Shown: piece after piece, positions 8,737 through 15,949 of the stretch | Numbering within the stretch: the first letter of the stretch is position 1 | Layout: each line of letters starts with the position of its first letter | NCBI RefSeq assembly: GCF_003130405.1 | Contig: NZ_QEAS01000001.1 | Location: 2,310 to 66,309 of the forward strand | DNA: 64,000 nucleotides | Reading direction: 5' to 3' | Source: Pararcticibacter amylolyticus | GTDB lineage: Bacteria; Bacteroidota; Bacteroidia; Sphingobacteriales; Sphingobacteriaceae | Translations under genes and position numbers: made by a program | The notes under the pieces: model-generated | What the model was told of the DNA's origin: nothing | Seen by the model: the letters and a program-made list of their open reading frames with translations, nothing else | The model's database searches: none

Positions 8737-9126
8737 TCAACGGATGATATTTTCGCACCGGGCTTTCAGCTCTCCGACAAACAGAGCCTCATCTTTAGGT
8801 GATATAAAGACCTCAGAGCCCTTGTACTTAATTCTCAACCTTTTAAGGGAAAGAGCAGGAGATGCCATGAAATGATATTTACCATGAGCATCTACTGCTG
8901 TAATATCTTTTAAAGGGATGGAAGGGCCAAAAGGCCTGACCAACAGTTCTTCCTGGGTTAACACATAACTGATATTAAGAAAAAACCAGAGCAGCAAAGC
9001 GCAAACACCCGTAAAAATGGCTCCCGCCAGAAGATCGCCTGTCAGCCAAAAATATACGGTAAGAGCGAGAAAAAAGACGATGTAAATATACGCCCAAAGC
9101 CCCATCTTGCTTTTGTAGGTCATCAT
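8737..9126 (-). CDS. Small membrane protein with bacterial PH-like domain
   Basis: The protein has 129 residues. Two membrane segments lie at about 10-29 and 33-51, followed by a soluble domain whose pattern (YVLTQEELLVRPFGPSIPLKDI, shortened here) resembles bacterial PH-like domains that follow a membrane hairpin. Met1, Met2 and Met8 are all possible starts. It sits convergent to the GH43 gene with 31 bases between them, and has no evident tie to pectin use. Function is unknown; the domain call is based on pattern alone. Confidence 0.7.
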   Translation of the reverse strand: MMTYKSKMGLWAYIYIVFFLALTVYFWLTGDLLAGAIFTGVCALLLWFFLNISYVLTQEELLVRPFGPSIPLKDITAVDAHGKYHFMASPALSLKRLRIKYKGSEVFISPKDEALFVGELKARCENIIR

Positions 9127-9180
9127 GGTTTATAACTTTTCGTTTATTTAAACCGGGCATCCTTAAATGTCCGCATTCTT

Positions 9181-9241
9181 TAGTCTAATTGTATTATACA
9201 TATATAGTAACAATTTAAGACTAAAAAAATGATCATGATCA
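9181..9241. repeat. Imperfect inverted repeat plus a 12-base palindrome in an intergenic region
   Basis: TAGTCTAATTGT (9181-9192) is mirrored by ACAATTTAAGACTA (9210-9223) around an AT-rich centre. TGATCATGATCA (9230-9241) is a perfect palindrome. They lie upstream of the minus-strand gene at 8737-9126 and downstream of the pectinesterase gene, so they may be an operator for the former or part of a terminator for the latter. Confidence 0.4.
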
Positions 9242-9306
9242 CTTTAGATGCATTACATAAAACGCAAGGGGTCAGTATGCTGGCACGGCATAAAGTGCGA
9301 AGCGTT

Positions 9307-10266
9307 CTATTCTGGATTCCAGCCGCGGAACACCTTTTCTAACGTGTACTCCCCTGCCTCCTCTTTTGTCAACTGATGCGACCAGGCAACGCGCTGTTTC
9401 GGCCGGAACCCTTCACCCCGGTTATTATACTCAGCATAAAATGAAGTTTTCTCATTGCTCACTTTGTCCCAGTTATGCCAGCCTTCGGGGCGAATGTGCT
9501 TTCCAAGGTCGCAATTCATAAACACCACTTTAGAAAACGGGCGCCAGGGCCTTCCCAGATAAAAGGAGTTTACTGAACCGTCTCCCCTTATCCTGCAGTT
9601 CATAAAAACATAGCCATACTTTACCGAATCGGGCGTGGAAGCAGCCGTTACATACCCTTGCTTTTTGCAGAAAATATCACAATCCTTAAATACCGCTGTT
9701 GAGGATCCGAATATGAAATCTACAGTACCTTCAATATAACAATTGAAAAAGTACTGCCGGCTGCCATACCCATACGTATAGAGCGTATCCTGGAATCCCA
9801 GGAATCTGCAATTTTTAAATTTCATCCTGTCGCCTGCTGACCAAACGGCTACAGCCTGCCCCACCGGCCCCGAGGAATTCGCGAAAGTGATGTTTTCGGC
9901 ACTGAAGTCATCACCATAAATGTAAAAACTGGCAGAGCCAGATGTTCCCATTTCTTCGCCGAACCGGTTCTTTTTTGACGCGTAATCATCGTAGGTGAGG
10001 ATCGTTTTGTCCGGGCTCTCGCCAATCAGCCTTACCATCCTTTTCGATGGCGCCAGAAGCAGTTTCTCTTTATAGACGCCATTCTTAATAAAGATGACTG
10101 TCTGTACCTTCCGAAAATCGGGCACGGCATTAATGGCTTCCTGCACTGTTTTAAAATCTCCGCTCCCGTCCTGTGCGACGGTAAAATGTCTTTCCTGCGC
10201 ACTTAGCAATGCAGGCCCGCATAAAATACTAAAAAGAAAAAATAAGAATACTTTCATAGGATTCAC
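9307..10266 (-). CDS. Pectin methylesterase (carbohydrate esterase family 8)
   Basis: The protein has 319 residues with a signal peptide ending near LLSAQ (residue 24). The right-handed beta-helix esterase motifs are all present: GQAVAV with Q138, the catalytic Asp pair D160 (FLGFQDTLYT) and D183 (GTVDFIFG), and R239 in YLGRPWRP. It removes methyl esters from homogalacturonan, making it open to pectate lyase. It is the last gene of a minus-strand operon with the acetylesterase (21-base gap) and the PL1 lyase, so the operon encodes a complete de-esterify-and-cleave set. Met4 is an alternative start. Confidence 0.95.
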   Translation of the reverse strand: MNPMKVFLFFLFSILCGPALLSAQERHFTVAQDGSGDFKTVQEAINAVPDFRKVQTVIFIKNGVYKEKLLLAPSKRMVRLIGESPDKTILTYDDYASKKNRFGEEMGTSGSASFYIYGDDFSAENITFANSSGPVGQAVAVWSAGDRMKFKNCRFLGFQDTLYTYGYGSRQYFFNCYIEGTVDFIFGSSTAVFKDCDIFCKKQGYVTAASTPDSVKYGYVFMNCRIRGDGSVNSFYLGRPWRPFSKVVFMNCDLGKHIRPEGWHNWDKVSNEKTSFYAEYNNRGEGFRPKQRVAWSHQLTKEEAGEYTLEKVFRGWNPE

Positions 10267-10287
10267 TATAACAAAGGGACGGCAAAT

Positions 10288-11028
10288 TTACTTTTCTCTT
10301 AAATAGCGAACCAGCTCAACTTTCGCTTCTTTTAAGCCCTCAGCAGCCAGAAGTGCGATTTGCTTCGCTCCTTCGGGGCTGAGGTGGGTGTCGTCTTTTT
10401 TTCCGTCGGGATAGTTTTCCGTACCTGGAGGTACGTGGTTGAATAACTTCACAGAGCCTTCATCCCCCAAAGAACTTAACAATCTTTCTGTCTTTTTCTG
10501 CATGTCGACCAGCGGTACATGGAGGCTGTCGGCCACTTTTCTGACCGCATCAGGATAACCGAGATGAGTATCGGTTAATTTGCCGTTCTGGAAGTTGCGG
10601 CGCACAATAGGGGTCATCAATACCGGAATGGCTTTCTTTGCACGTGCTTCGCTGACAAAGGTTGCAAGGTTCGCCTTATACTGTTCTATAGTGGTTCCAA
10701 CTCCCGGCTTATTGATCTTTTCATCATTATGGCCAAATTCTATCAGGACATAGTCGCCCTCCTTCAGATTATCGTAAACAGCCTGCCAGCGTTTTTCATT
10801 GATAAACGAGAGAGTGCTTCTGCCATTCATCGCCCGGTTGTCTACGGTTACTTTCTTGTTGAAGAACGTTGAAAACGGCATGCCCCACCCCGTTTCAGGA
10901 TAAGCTTTTGGCTGCTTTACGGACATAGTGGAATCTCCTATCATCCACACGGTGATTTTATGATTTTGTATTAATGCGAATGACATTAATACGATGGAAA
11001 ACAAAAAGAGAAAGATTTTCCTGTTCAT
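10288..11028 (-). CDS. Rhamnogalacturonan acetylesterase (SGNH/GDSL hydrolase, CE12-like)
   Basis: The protein has 246 residues with an N-terminal hydrophobic signal or anchor (about 1-20). The SGNH blocks are clear: GDST with nucleophile S33, a Gly in block II (NRAMNGRST), FGHND as block III, and DDTHLSPEG with D213 and H216 or the adjacent pair as the acid/base residues. This set with the DDTH signature is typical of rhamnogalacturonan acetylesterases, which remove acetyl groups from pectin. It sits 13 bases after the pectate lyase gene and 21 bases before the pectinesterase gene, clearly in one operon. Confidence 0.92.
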   Translation of the reverse strand: MNRKIFLFLFSIVLMSFALIQNHKITVWMIGDSTMSVKQPKAYPETGWGMPFSTFFNKKVTVDNRAMNGRSTLSFINEKRWQAVYDNLKEGDYVLIEFGHNDEKINKPGVGTTIEQYKANLATFVSEARAKKAIPVLMTPIVRRNFQNGKLTDTHLGYPDAVRKVADSLHVPLVDMQKKTERLLSSLGDEGSVKLFNHVPPGTENYPDGKKDDTHLSPEGAKQIALLAAEGLKEAKVELVRYLREK

Positions 11029-11041
11029 TCTATTTATCTGT

Positions 11042-12385
11042 TTATTTAAGTACTAAGCTGTTTAAATACACTTCAATATTGGTATACTCCTTACTAAGTG
11101 TGTATCCGGCGGCATCAGCCGGATCAGACGGGTTCAGGTTGTTCTTCTTTTCCCATTCGTCAGCAATTCCATCCTTGTCCGAATCCAACGGAGCAGGAAG
11201 AGACCTGAGTTCCGGCCAGCCCTCCACATCTTTGGGCGAATCAATAATTCCGTTTTTCAGTTTGCCGGCTGCGGAACTTCCGGTCCTGACTTCTTCGGTA
11301 AGGCGGACATCCGCCTTATCCCGTCTAAAGCTTGCCCCTGCAAGTTTCAGTACGCTTGCGTACGCTTTTGCGGCATCCTGGCATCCAACAGCCTCCGTAG
11401 TAAAGGCTTGTTCTGTTTTTGCAGAATCGGGGTGATCAGCTTTGACTCCTGTCCAGTTATCTTTTGAAACCTTCTTATTGCCCTCCAGAACATTCCCGCA
11501 CAAATAAAACTGCCCGTATGGCGACCAGGGATTCAGTATTTGCTGCTTCTTGGAGGCAAGAGTGGCAGGGCCTGCTTTAAAATAGTTGCTCACGACATTA
11601 TACCGTCCGCGCTCTCCCCCGTATACGCTGTTTATTTCCCAGTTATAAATAACATTATTTCTAAAGTCCACCAGTTCGTCCTTTGAGTTGGGAGTGGTTG
11701 AGGAGCCGCTAAAGCGGGGTGTACGGCTTTTATGACTGGCGATCAGGTTATGATGAAAAGACGCTCCCTCTCCTCCCCAGATCCCGCCATACCCGTGTTC
11801 CCCCTTTGCGTGGACGGATGAATTGAGACTTTCTGCTATGATACACCATTGCATCGTAAAGTTCCGGTTATGATAGAAAGAGGCACATTCATCCGTTGCC
11901 CAGCTCATGGAGCAATGATCAATGATAATATTGTTATTGCCTTTGTTGGCTCCCAGAGCATCTGCTTCGACTTTCTTTTCATCTCCCATCCGGAAACGCA
12001 TATAGCGGATGATTACGTTATCGGCTTTTATACTTACCGGATAGTTCTTAATACAAATGCCGTCACCAGGAGCTGATTGTCCTGCAATGGTGACATCCCC
12101 GTTATTGATATCCAGAGGCCCCTCAAGGGCAATGGTTCCGGAGACAGAAAAGATGATGGTCCTTGGCCCCTTGGCCTGTATGGCTTTTCTCAGGCTGCCT
12201 TCGCCTGCATCATTCAGGTTACTGACATATATTACCCGGCCCCCTCTCCCTCCGCTGGCATGTCTGCCAAAGCCTTCTGCGCCGGGGAATGCAGCCGGAC
12301 TTTGTGCACAAACCGGGTACGATGCTCCACCGAGGAGCAACATTGTTGTTACGAGCCTTAAAGTTCCTAAAAGATTAATTTCCAT
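11042..12385 (-). CDS. Pectate lyase, polysaccharide lyase family 1
   Basis: The protein has 447 residues with a signal peptide ending at about PVCAQ (residue 28). The start of the mature protein, AFPGAEGFGRHASGGRGG, is the usual Bacteroidota PL1 signature. The beta-helix motifs IIIDHCSMSWATDE and HHNLIASHKSRTPRF contain the expected calcium-binding Asp residues and the catalytic Arg. It cleaves de-esterified homogalacturonan by beta-elimination, giving the unsaturated uronates that KduI and KduD process. A C-terminal stretch DSDKDGIADEWEKKNNL resembles a calcium-binding thrombospondin type 3 repeat. It is the first gene of the operon, and lies divergent from lacI across a 303-base region. 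Confidence 0.95.
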   Translation of the reverse strand: MEINLLGTLRLVTTMLLLGGASYPVCAQSPAAFPGAEGFGRHASGGRGGRVIYVSNLNDAGEGSLRKAIQAKGPRTIIFSVSGTIALEGPLDINNGDVTIAGQSAPGDGICIKNYPVSIKADNVIIRYMRFRMGDEKKVEADALGANKGNNNIIIDHCSMSWATDECASFYHNRNFTMQWCIIAESLNSSVHAKGEHGYGGIWGGEGASFHHNLIASHKSRTPRFSGSSTTPNSKDELVDFRNNVIYNWEINSVYGGERGRYNVVSNYFKAGPATLASKKQQILNPWSPYGQFYLCGNVLEGNKKVSKDNWTGVKADHPDSAKTEQAFTTEAVGCQDAAKAYASVLKLAGASFRRDKADVRLTEEVRTGSSAAGKLKNGIIDSPKDVEGWPELRSLPAPLDSDKDGIADEWEKKNNLNPSDPADAAGYTLSKEYTNIEVYLNSLVLK

Positions 12386-12688
12386 TTCATTTTAGCTGTT
12401 ACCCACGCTAAAAAACACTGTTTACTCTCCCGGTTTATCGGAAAAATATTTTGTTTTTAAGCCCCAATGCTATTTTTATAAGTTTACGAGTATCTGGTTT
12501 ATAAGCAATTACAAACAATATTAGGTTTTTGCAGTGATAGTTGTACCCGGATGATTAAACTATATTTATGCAATCGTTCCCGCAATCGTTATAGTTGTAA
12601 GACAGAGCAGGGTCAGACGGCTTGGCGATTCCTTCTTGTCAATATATATAAGTATATTAGCGTTTTAGAAAATCGTTCTAAAATTCAG
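12386..12688. other. Divergent promoter region between pectate lyase operon and lacI
   Basis: The region is 303 bases long and has no convincing gene. A longer open frame extends lacI upstream to 12551, but the extra 46 residues look unlike any LacI N-terminus, so the region is treated as non-coding. It contains the paired GCAATCGTT repeats described at 12569-12590. Confidence 0.65.
12569..12590. promoter_or_regulatory. Candidate LacI operator with tandem GCAATCGTT half-sites
   Basis: TGCAATCGTTCCCG (12569-12582) is the reverse complement of the 14-mer upstream of GH43 (6874-6887). A second GCAATCGTT copy follows at 12582-12590, 12 bases from the first. The site lies 184 bases upstream of the pectate lyase start and 99 bases upstream of the chosen lacI start, so it could control both. 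Confidence 0.5.
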
Positions 12689-13723
12689 ATGAAGTTCAAT
12701 ACGGTAACTATTAAGGATATAGCGAAAGCGTTAGGGCTTTCAACATCAACCGTCTCCAGAGCGTTAAGAGGAGGGTATGAGATTAGTGAAGAAACAAAAA
12801 AGATTGTTCTTGAATACGCCGAGAAAATTAATTACCGTCCTAATCCCATTGCACTCAGCCTGAAAGAGCGAAGGAGTCATTCAATAGGTGTTGTGGTCTC
12901 TGAGATTGCAAACAACTTCTTCTCGCAGGCAATTAATGGTGTTGAGTCTGTGGCATACAACCGGGACTATCATGTTATTATTACTCAAAGCCATGAGCGC
13001 TTTGACCGGGAAGTGATGAACGTTGAACACCTGGCATCGCGCTCCGTTGATGGATTGCTGATCTCCCTTTCTTCTGAGAGCTCGGATATTTCTTATCTCA
13101 AATCTCTTCACGATAAAGGGTTGCCGATGGTGTTCTTTGACAGGATCACCGAGGAGATTCATACTCACCGGGTTATTGCAGATAACCTGAAAGGCTCTTT
13201 CGAAGCTACTGAGTATCTGATCAGCCTGGGGCATAAACGGATTGCTCATATTACGAATGCCTCACATTTATCCATTACCAGGGAAAGACTTGAGGGATAT
13301 AAGGCCGCTCTTCAAAGATACCAGCTGCCGTTTAATGAGGACTATGTGAAACATGGGAAGTCGCAGGGGATTGAGCAGGAAGAAATAGACCAGGCAATAC
13401 GTGAACTATTCGAGTTGCCTGAACCTCCTGAGGCTATATTTATTGCCCAGGATAAGCTTAGCCTTTTCTGCCTGATGGCAATTAAGAAGCTTGCTCCTGC
13501 ACACCTGGAAGACATTGCTATTGCCGGTTTTACGAATGCAAATGTTGTCGACTTATTTTCTCCTTCCATTACTGCTGTGAGACAGCCTGCGTTTGACATG
13601 GGAAAAACAGCTACTGAACTGTTGCTGCAGCTTATAGAAAGCAAAAGGCCTGTCGAAGAATTCCAGACGAAGGTCTTCAATACTGAACTGATCTTCACCA
13701 ACAGTCACAGGATTTCAGGGTAA
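12689..13723 (+). CDS. LacI-family transcriptional regulator
   Basis: The protein has 344 residues from the ATG at 12689, the normal LacI length. The N-terminal helix-turn-helix TIKDIAKALGLSTSTVSRAL starts at residue 6, and the hinge helix ends near NYRPNPIALSLK. The sugar-binding periplasmic-binding-protein-like domain follows, ending FNTELIFTNSHR. The frame is open back to 12551, but LacI proteins begin just before this helix, which decides the start. Its position next to the pectate lyase operon suggests it represses pectin genes until a uronate intermediate binds. Confidence 0.93.
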   Translation: MKFNTVTIKDIAKALGLSTSTVSRALRGGYEISEETKKIVLEYAEKINYRPNPIALSLKERRSHSIGVVVSEIANNFFSQAINGVESVAYNRDYHVIITQSHERFDREVMNVEHLASRSVDGLLISLSSESSDISYLKSLHDKGLPMVFFDRITEEIHTHRVIADNLKGSFEATEYLISLGHKRIAHITNASHLSITRERLEGYKAALQRYQLPFNEDYVKHGKSQGIEQEEIDQAIRELFELPEPPEAIFIAQDKLSLFCLMAIKKLAPAHLEDIAIAGFTNANVVDLFSPSITAVRQPAFDMGKTATELLLQLIESKRPVEEFQTKVFNTELIFTNSHRISG

Positions 13724-13730
13724 ATTATTC

Positions 13731-13776
13731 GACGAACGGCCGTTTTCTGTTGAGGTGCCAAAAACTGCCGTTCATC
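13731..13776 (+). terminator. Long imperfect hairpin after lacI
   Basis: GACGAACGGCCGTTTT (13731-13746) pairs, with two mismatches, with AAAACTGCCGTTCATC (13761-13776). It directly follows the lacI stop codon. The T run is poor, so termination efficiency is uncertain. Confidence 0.5.
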
Positions 13777-13822
13777 TAATATTCTATGCACTTAGTCTAA
13801 TTAATTTTCAAATAAGGGAAAG

Positions 13823-13853
13823 TTGCTGTTGCTTTGATTATCAATAACAGCAA
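13823..13853 (+). promoter_or_regulatory. Inverted repeat just before the start codon of a small membrane protein gene
   Basis: TTGCTGTT (13823-13830) is the exact reverse complement of AACAGCAA (13846-13853), and the ATG follows at 13855. In RNA the hairpin would cover the ribosome landing site; as DNA it could be an operator. Confidence 0.4.
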
Positions 13854-13854
13854 A

Positions 13855-14028
13855 ATGAAAACAGCAACTAACTCAATATCCCCCTTTATTATACTACTGG
13901 TTCCGGTGATCCTGGCCATCGTGCTCACCATAAGCTATGCAAAGCCAGAGTTGAATCCCGAAAAGTATGAAGCAGCCTCTTATTTCAGGATGCCCTCATG
14001 GACGGGTGTGGTACAGGCAATATTCTAA
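13855..14028 (+). CDS. Small single-pass membrane protein, unknown function
   Basis: The protein has 57 residues from the ATG at 13855; an in-frame ATG at 13834 would add 7 residues but sits inside the inverted repeat. Residues 9-28 (SPFIILLVPVILAIVLTISY) form one membrane segment, followed by a hydrophilic tail of about 28 residues. I do not recognise a family. It lies between lacI and the convergent MBL-fold gene, whose stop codon is 11 bases away. The clean membrane segment and charged tail favour a real gene, but there is no functional clue. Confidence 0.5.
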   Translation: MKTATNSISPFIILLVPVILAIVLTISYAKPELNPEKYEAASYFRMPSWTGVVQAIF

Positions 14029-14039
14029 GTCCGTGCTGC

Positions 14040-15443
14040 TTATTCCAGCTCTTCCATCTGGTGTTGTCCGGGAATACGGACTTCTTTGAAGCCAATATCT
14101 AAAAGACGGTTCCTGAAGACGGTCTGAGTGTCATACTCCCCGTGAACGAGATACAGGGCTTTTACCTTTTCAGGGTCCTGGCAGGAAAGAAATTTAAGAA
14201 GATCATCACAATCTCCGTGGGCACTCATAGATCTTATGACCCGTACTTCTGCCCTCACATCATATTCATCTCCAAAAATTGAAACCACCTTTTTCCCTCT
14301 GATCAGCTCTCCGCCTAATGAAGACGGTTCGCAGTAGCCTACCATGAGAATAGTGTTCCTGTCGTTGCTCACCACACTCCTTATATGGTGTTTTACCCGT
14401 CCGGCTTCGGCCATCCCTGAAGAGGAAATAATAACAGAGGGCCGCGGATCGTTAACAAGAGCCCGGGATTCCTCTACCGACTGGATAAACTTCAGCCCTT
14501 TAAATTTAAAGACATCATCATCCTGTTTCATTACTTCTTTAACCCCGCGGTTGAGGACATCCGTATGTTCCCTTAAAACTTGTGTTGCTTTCTGGGAAAG
14601 CGGACTGTCTACATAATAGGGAAAATCAGGCAAAAGTCCCCTTAACTCCAGCGAGTTGAGGGCATACAGCAATTCCTGTGTCCGCCCGACGCTGAATGCG
14701 GGAATAACCAGCTTTCCTCCCTTCAGGTTACAGGTCTGATTTATAATCTCCTGTAAACGTTCTTCAAGTGGCTCCATATCCTGGTGAAAGCTGTCACCAT
14801 AAGTGGATTCGAGAATAATATAGTCTGCCTGTGGGAAGCTTTGCGGGTTCTTCAGCAGCAAATCGCCATACCGGCCTACGTCTCCACTGAATGTGAGCTG
14901 GGTATATTTCGCATCTTCGAGAATTGTCAAATGCACGGCGGCGCTTCCGATCACATGCCCTGCGTCGGTAAAGCGAAGCTTGATCCTGGGCTCGATCTCA
15001 AAATCGGTATTATAGTCAACTATTTTAAAAAGCCTCATGGCTTCCATCACATCCTCTTCCGTGTAAAGCGGCTTGAAAAGAGATAAACCACGCCTGGTCC
15101 GCATTTCATTTATGGATTCTGTTTCCTGCTGCTGGATTCCTGCTGAGTCATCCAAAAGCACCCGTGCCAGGTCCATCGTCGGTGCTGTGCTGAAGATCGT
15201 CCCCTTAAACCCTTCGGCAACCATCCTGGGAATTAAACCACAATGATCGATATGCGCATGAGACAATATAAGATAATCCACCTTTGCAGGGTTAAATCCA
15301 AAATGTCCGTTAAGGTCCTCTGTTTCTTCTCCCATTCCCTGGAAAAGGCCGCAATCAAGCAGAATCTGAGTACCGTTGTTCAACTTTATTAAGTGTTTGC
15401 TGCCGGTTACACATCTGGCAGCACCATGAAACGTTATCGTCAT
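14040..15443 (-). CDS. MBL-fold / beta-CASP RNA-processing hydrolase (RMMBL domain)
   Basis: The protein has 467 residues from the ATG at 15443 (MTITFHGAARCVTGS), which is where this family begins; the frame is open 22 codons further up. The metallo-beta-lactamase zinc motif LSHAHIDHCG is in the N-terminal third, with further ligands in DAGHVIGSA and FSGDVGR. The beta-CASP domain contains SSSGMAEAGR and HHI. The C-terminal RMMBL part has MSAHGDCDD and LVHGEYDTQ. These features match CPSF73-like or YsiA-like bacterial proteins expected to cut RNA. It is divergent from the blaI-like gene. The exact RNA target is unknown. Confidence 0.9.
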   Translation of the reverse strand: MTITFHGAARCVTGSKHLIKLNNGTQILLDCGLFQGMGEETEDLNGHFGFNPAKVDYLILSHAHIDHCGLIPRMVAEGFKGTIFSTAPTMDLARVLLDDSAGIQQQETESINEMRTRRGLSLFKPLYTEEDVMEAMRLFKIVDYNTDFEIEPRIKLRFTDAGHVIGSAAVHLTILEDAKYTQLTFSGDVGRYGDLLLKNPQSFPQADYIILESTYGDSFHQDMEPLEERLQEIINQTCNLKGGKLVIPAFSVGRTQELLYALNSLELRGLLPDFPYYVDSPLSQKATQVLREHTDVLNRGVKEVMKQDDDVFKFKGLKFIQSVEESRALVNDPRPSVIISSSGMAEAGRVKHHIRSVVSNDRNTILMVGYCEPSSLGGELIRGKKVVSIFGDEYDVRAEVRVIRSMSAHGDCDDLLKFLSCQDPEKVKALYLVHGEYDTQTVFRNRLLDIGFKEVRIPGQHQMEELE

Positions 15444-15519
15444 AAATGTATCTTCTGATAAAGGTTTACACACAACACGCCAGTGAATTTTAAGTTTGGA
15501 ATCATACAAACTAAAAGAA

Positions 15520-15553
15520 TAGTTGTATAACTAAATATTCAATTATACCTTTA
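15520..15553 (+). promoter_or_regulatory. Candidate promoter and overlapping operator of the blaI-like gene
   Basis: GTTG (15522-15525) and TACCTTTA (15546-15553) are separated by 20 bases, fitting the Bacteroidota -33/-7 layout. The inverted repeat TAGTTGTATAACTA (15520-15533) overlaps the -33 element, where a BlaI-type repressor would block transcription. Autorepression is the usual mode for this family. Confidence 0.5.
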
Positions 15554-15577
15554 ACTTATCATTTAAGCATACGGGCT

Positions 15578-15949
15578 ATGAAAGAGTTAACGAGAGCAGA
15601 AGAGCAGATCATGCAGGTTTTATGGAAATTGGAGAAGGCCTTTGTAAAGGAGGTAATCGATGCATTGCCGGAACCCAAACCGGCGTATAATACGGTTTCA
15701 ACTATCATCCGGATCCTTGAAACAAAAGGCTTTGTGGATCATGAGGCTTTTGGAAAGAGTCACCGGTACTTCCCGGTGATCAGTAAAGAACAATACAAGA
15801 GCTTTGCTACCGAAAAGTTGCTGACCAACTATTTCAGTAATTCGATAGAAAAGATGTTTTCTTTCTTCGTAAAAAAAGAGAAGATTGACCTGAACGAAGC
15901 TGATGAAATTCTGAAACTTATTGAAGACCTCAAAAATAAAAAATCATGA
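15578..15949 (+). CDS. BlaI/MecI/CopY-family transcriptional repressor
   Basis: The protein has 123 residues, normal for the family. The N-terminal winged helix (LTRAEEQIMQVLWKLEKAF, then PAYNTVSTIIRILETKGFV) binds DNA, and the C-terminal part dimerises. Its stop overlaps the ATG of the BlaR1-like gene (ATGA at 15946-15949), the standard repressor/sensor-protease pairing. No beta-lactamase is encoded nearby, so the regulated process is unlikely to be classical beta-lactam resistance. The upstream inverted repeat at 15520-15533 may be its own operator. Confidence 0.92.
   Translation: MKELTRAEEQIMQVLWKLEKAFVKEVIDALPEPKPAYNTVSTIIRILETKGFVDHEAFGKSHRYFPVISKEQYKSFATEKLLTNYFSNSIEKMFSFFVKKEKIDLNEADEILKLIEDLKNKKS

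Noticed and set aside
12551-12688. Upstream extension of lacI by 46 codons
   Set aside because: LacI proteins begin a few residues before the TIKDIAKALG helix. The extension has no family match and includes the operator candidate, so the ATG at 12689 is preferred.
14040-15443. Ligase-associated DNA exonuclease as identity of the MBL protein
   Set aside because: The protein has full beta-CASP and RMMBL motifs with a long N-terminal metal site of the RNA-processing type, so the DNA-repair subfamily does not fit.
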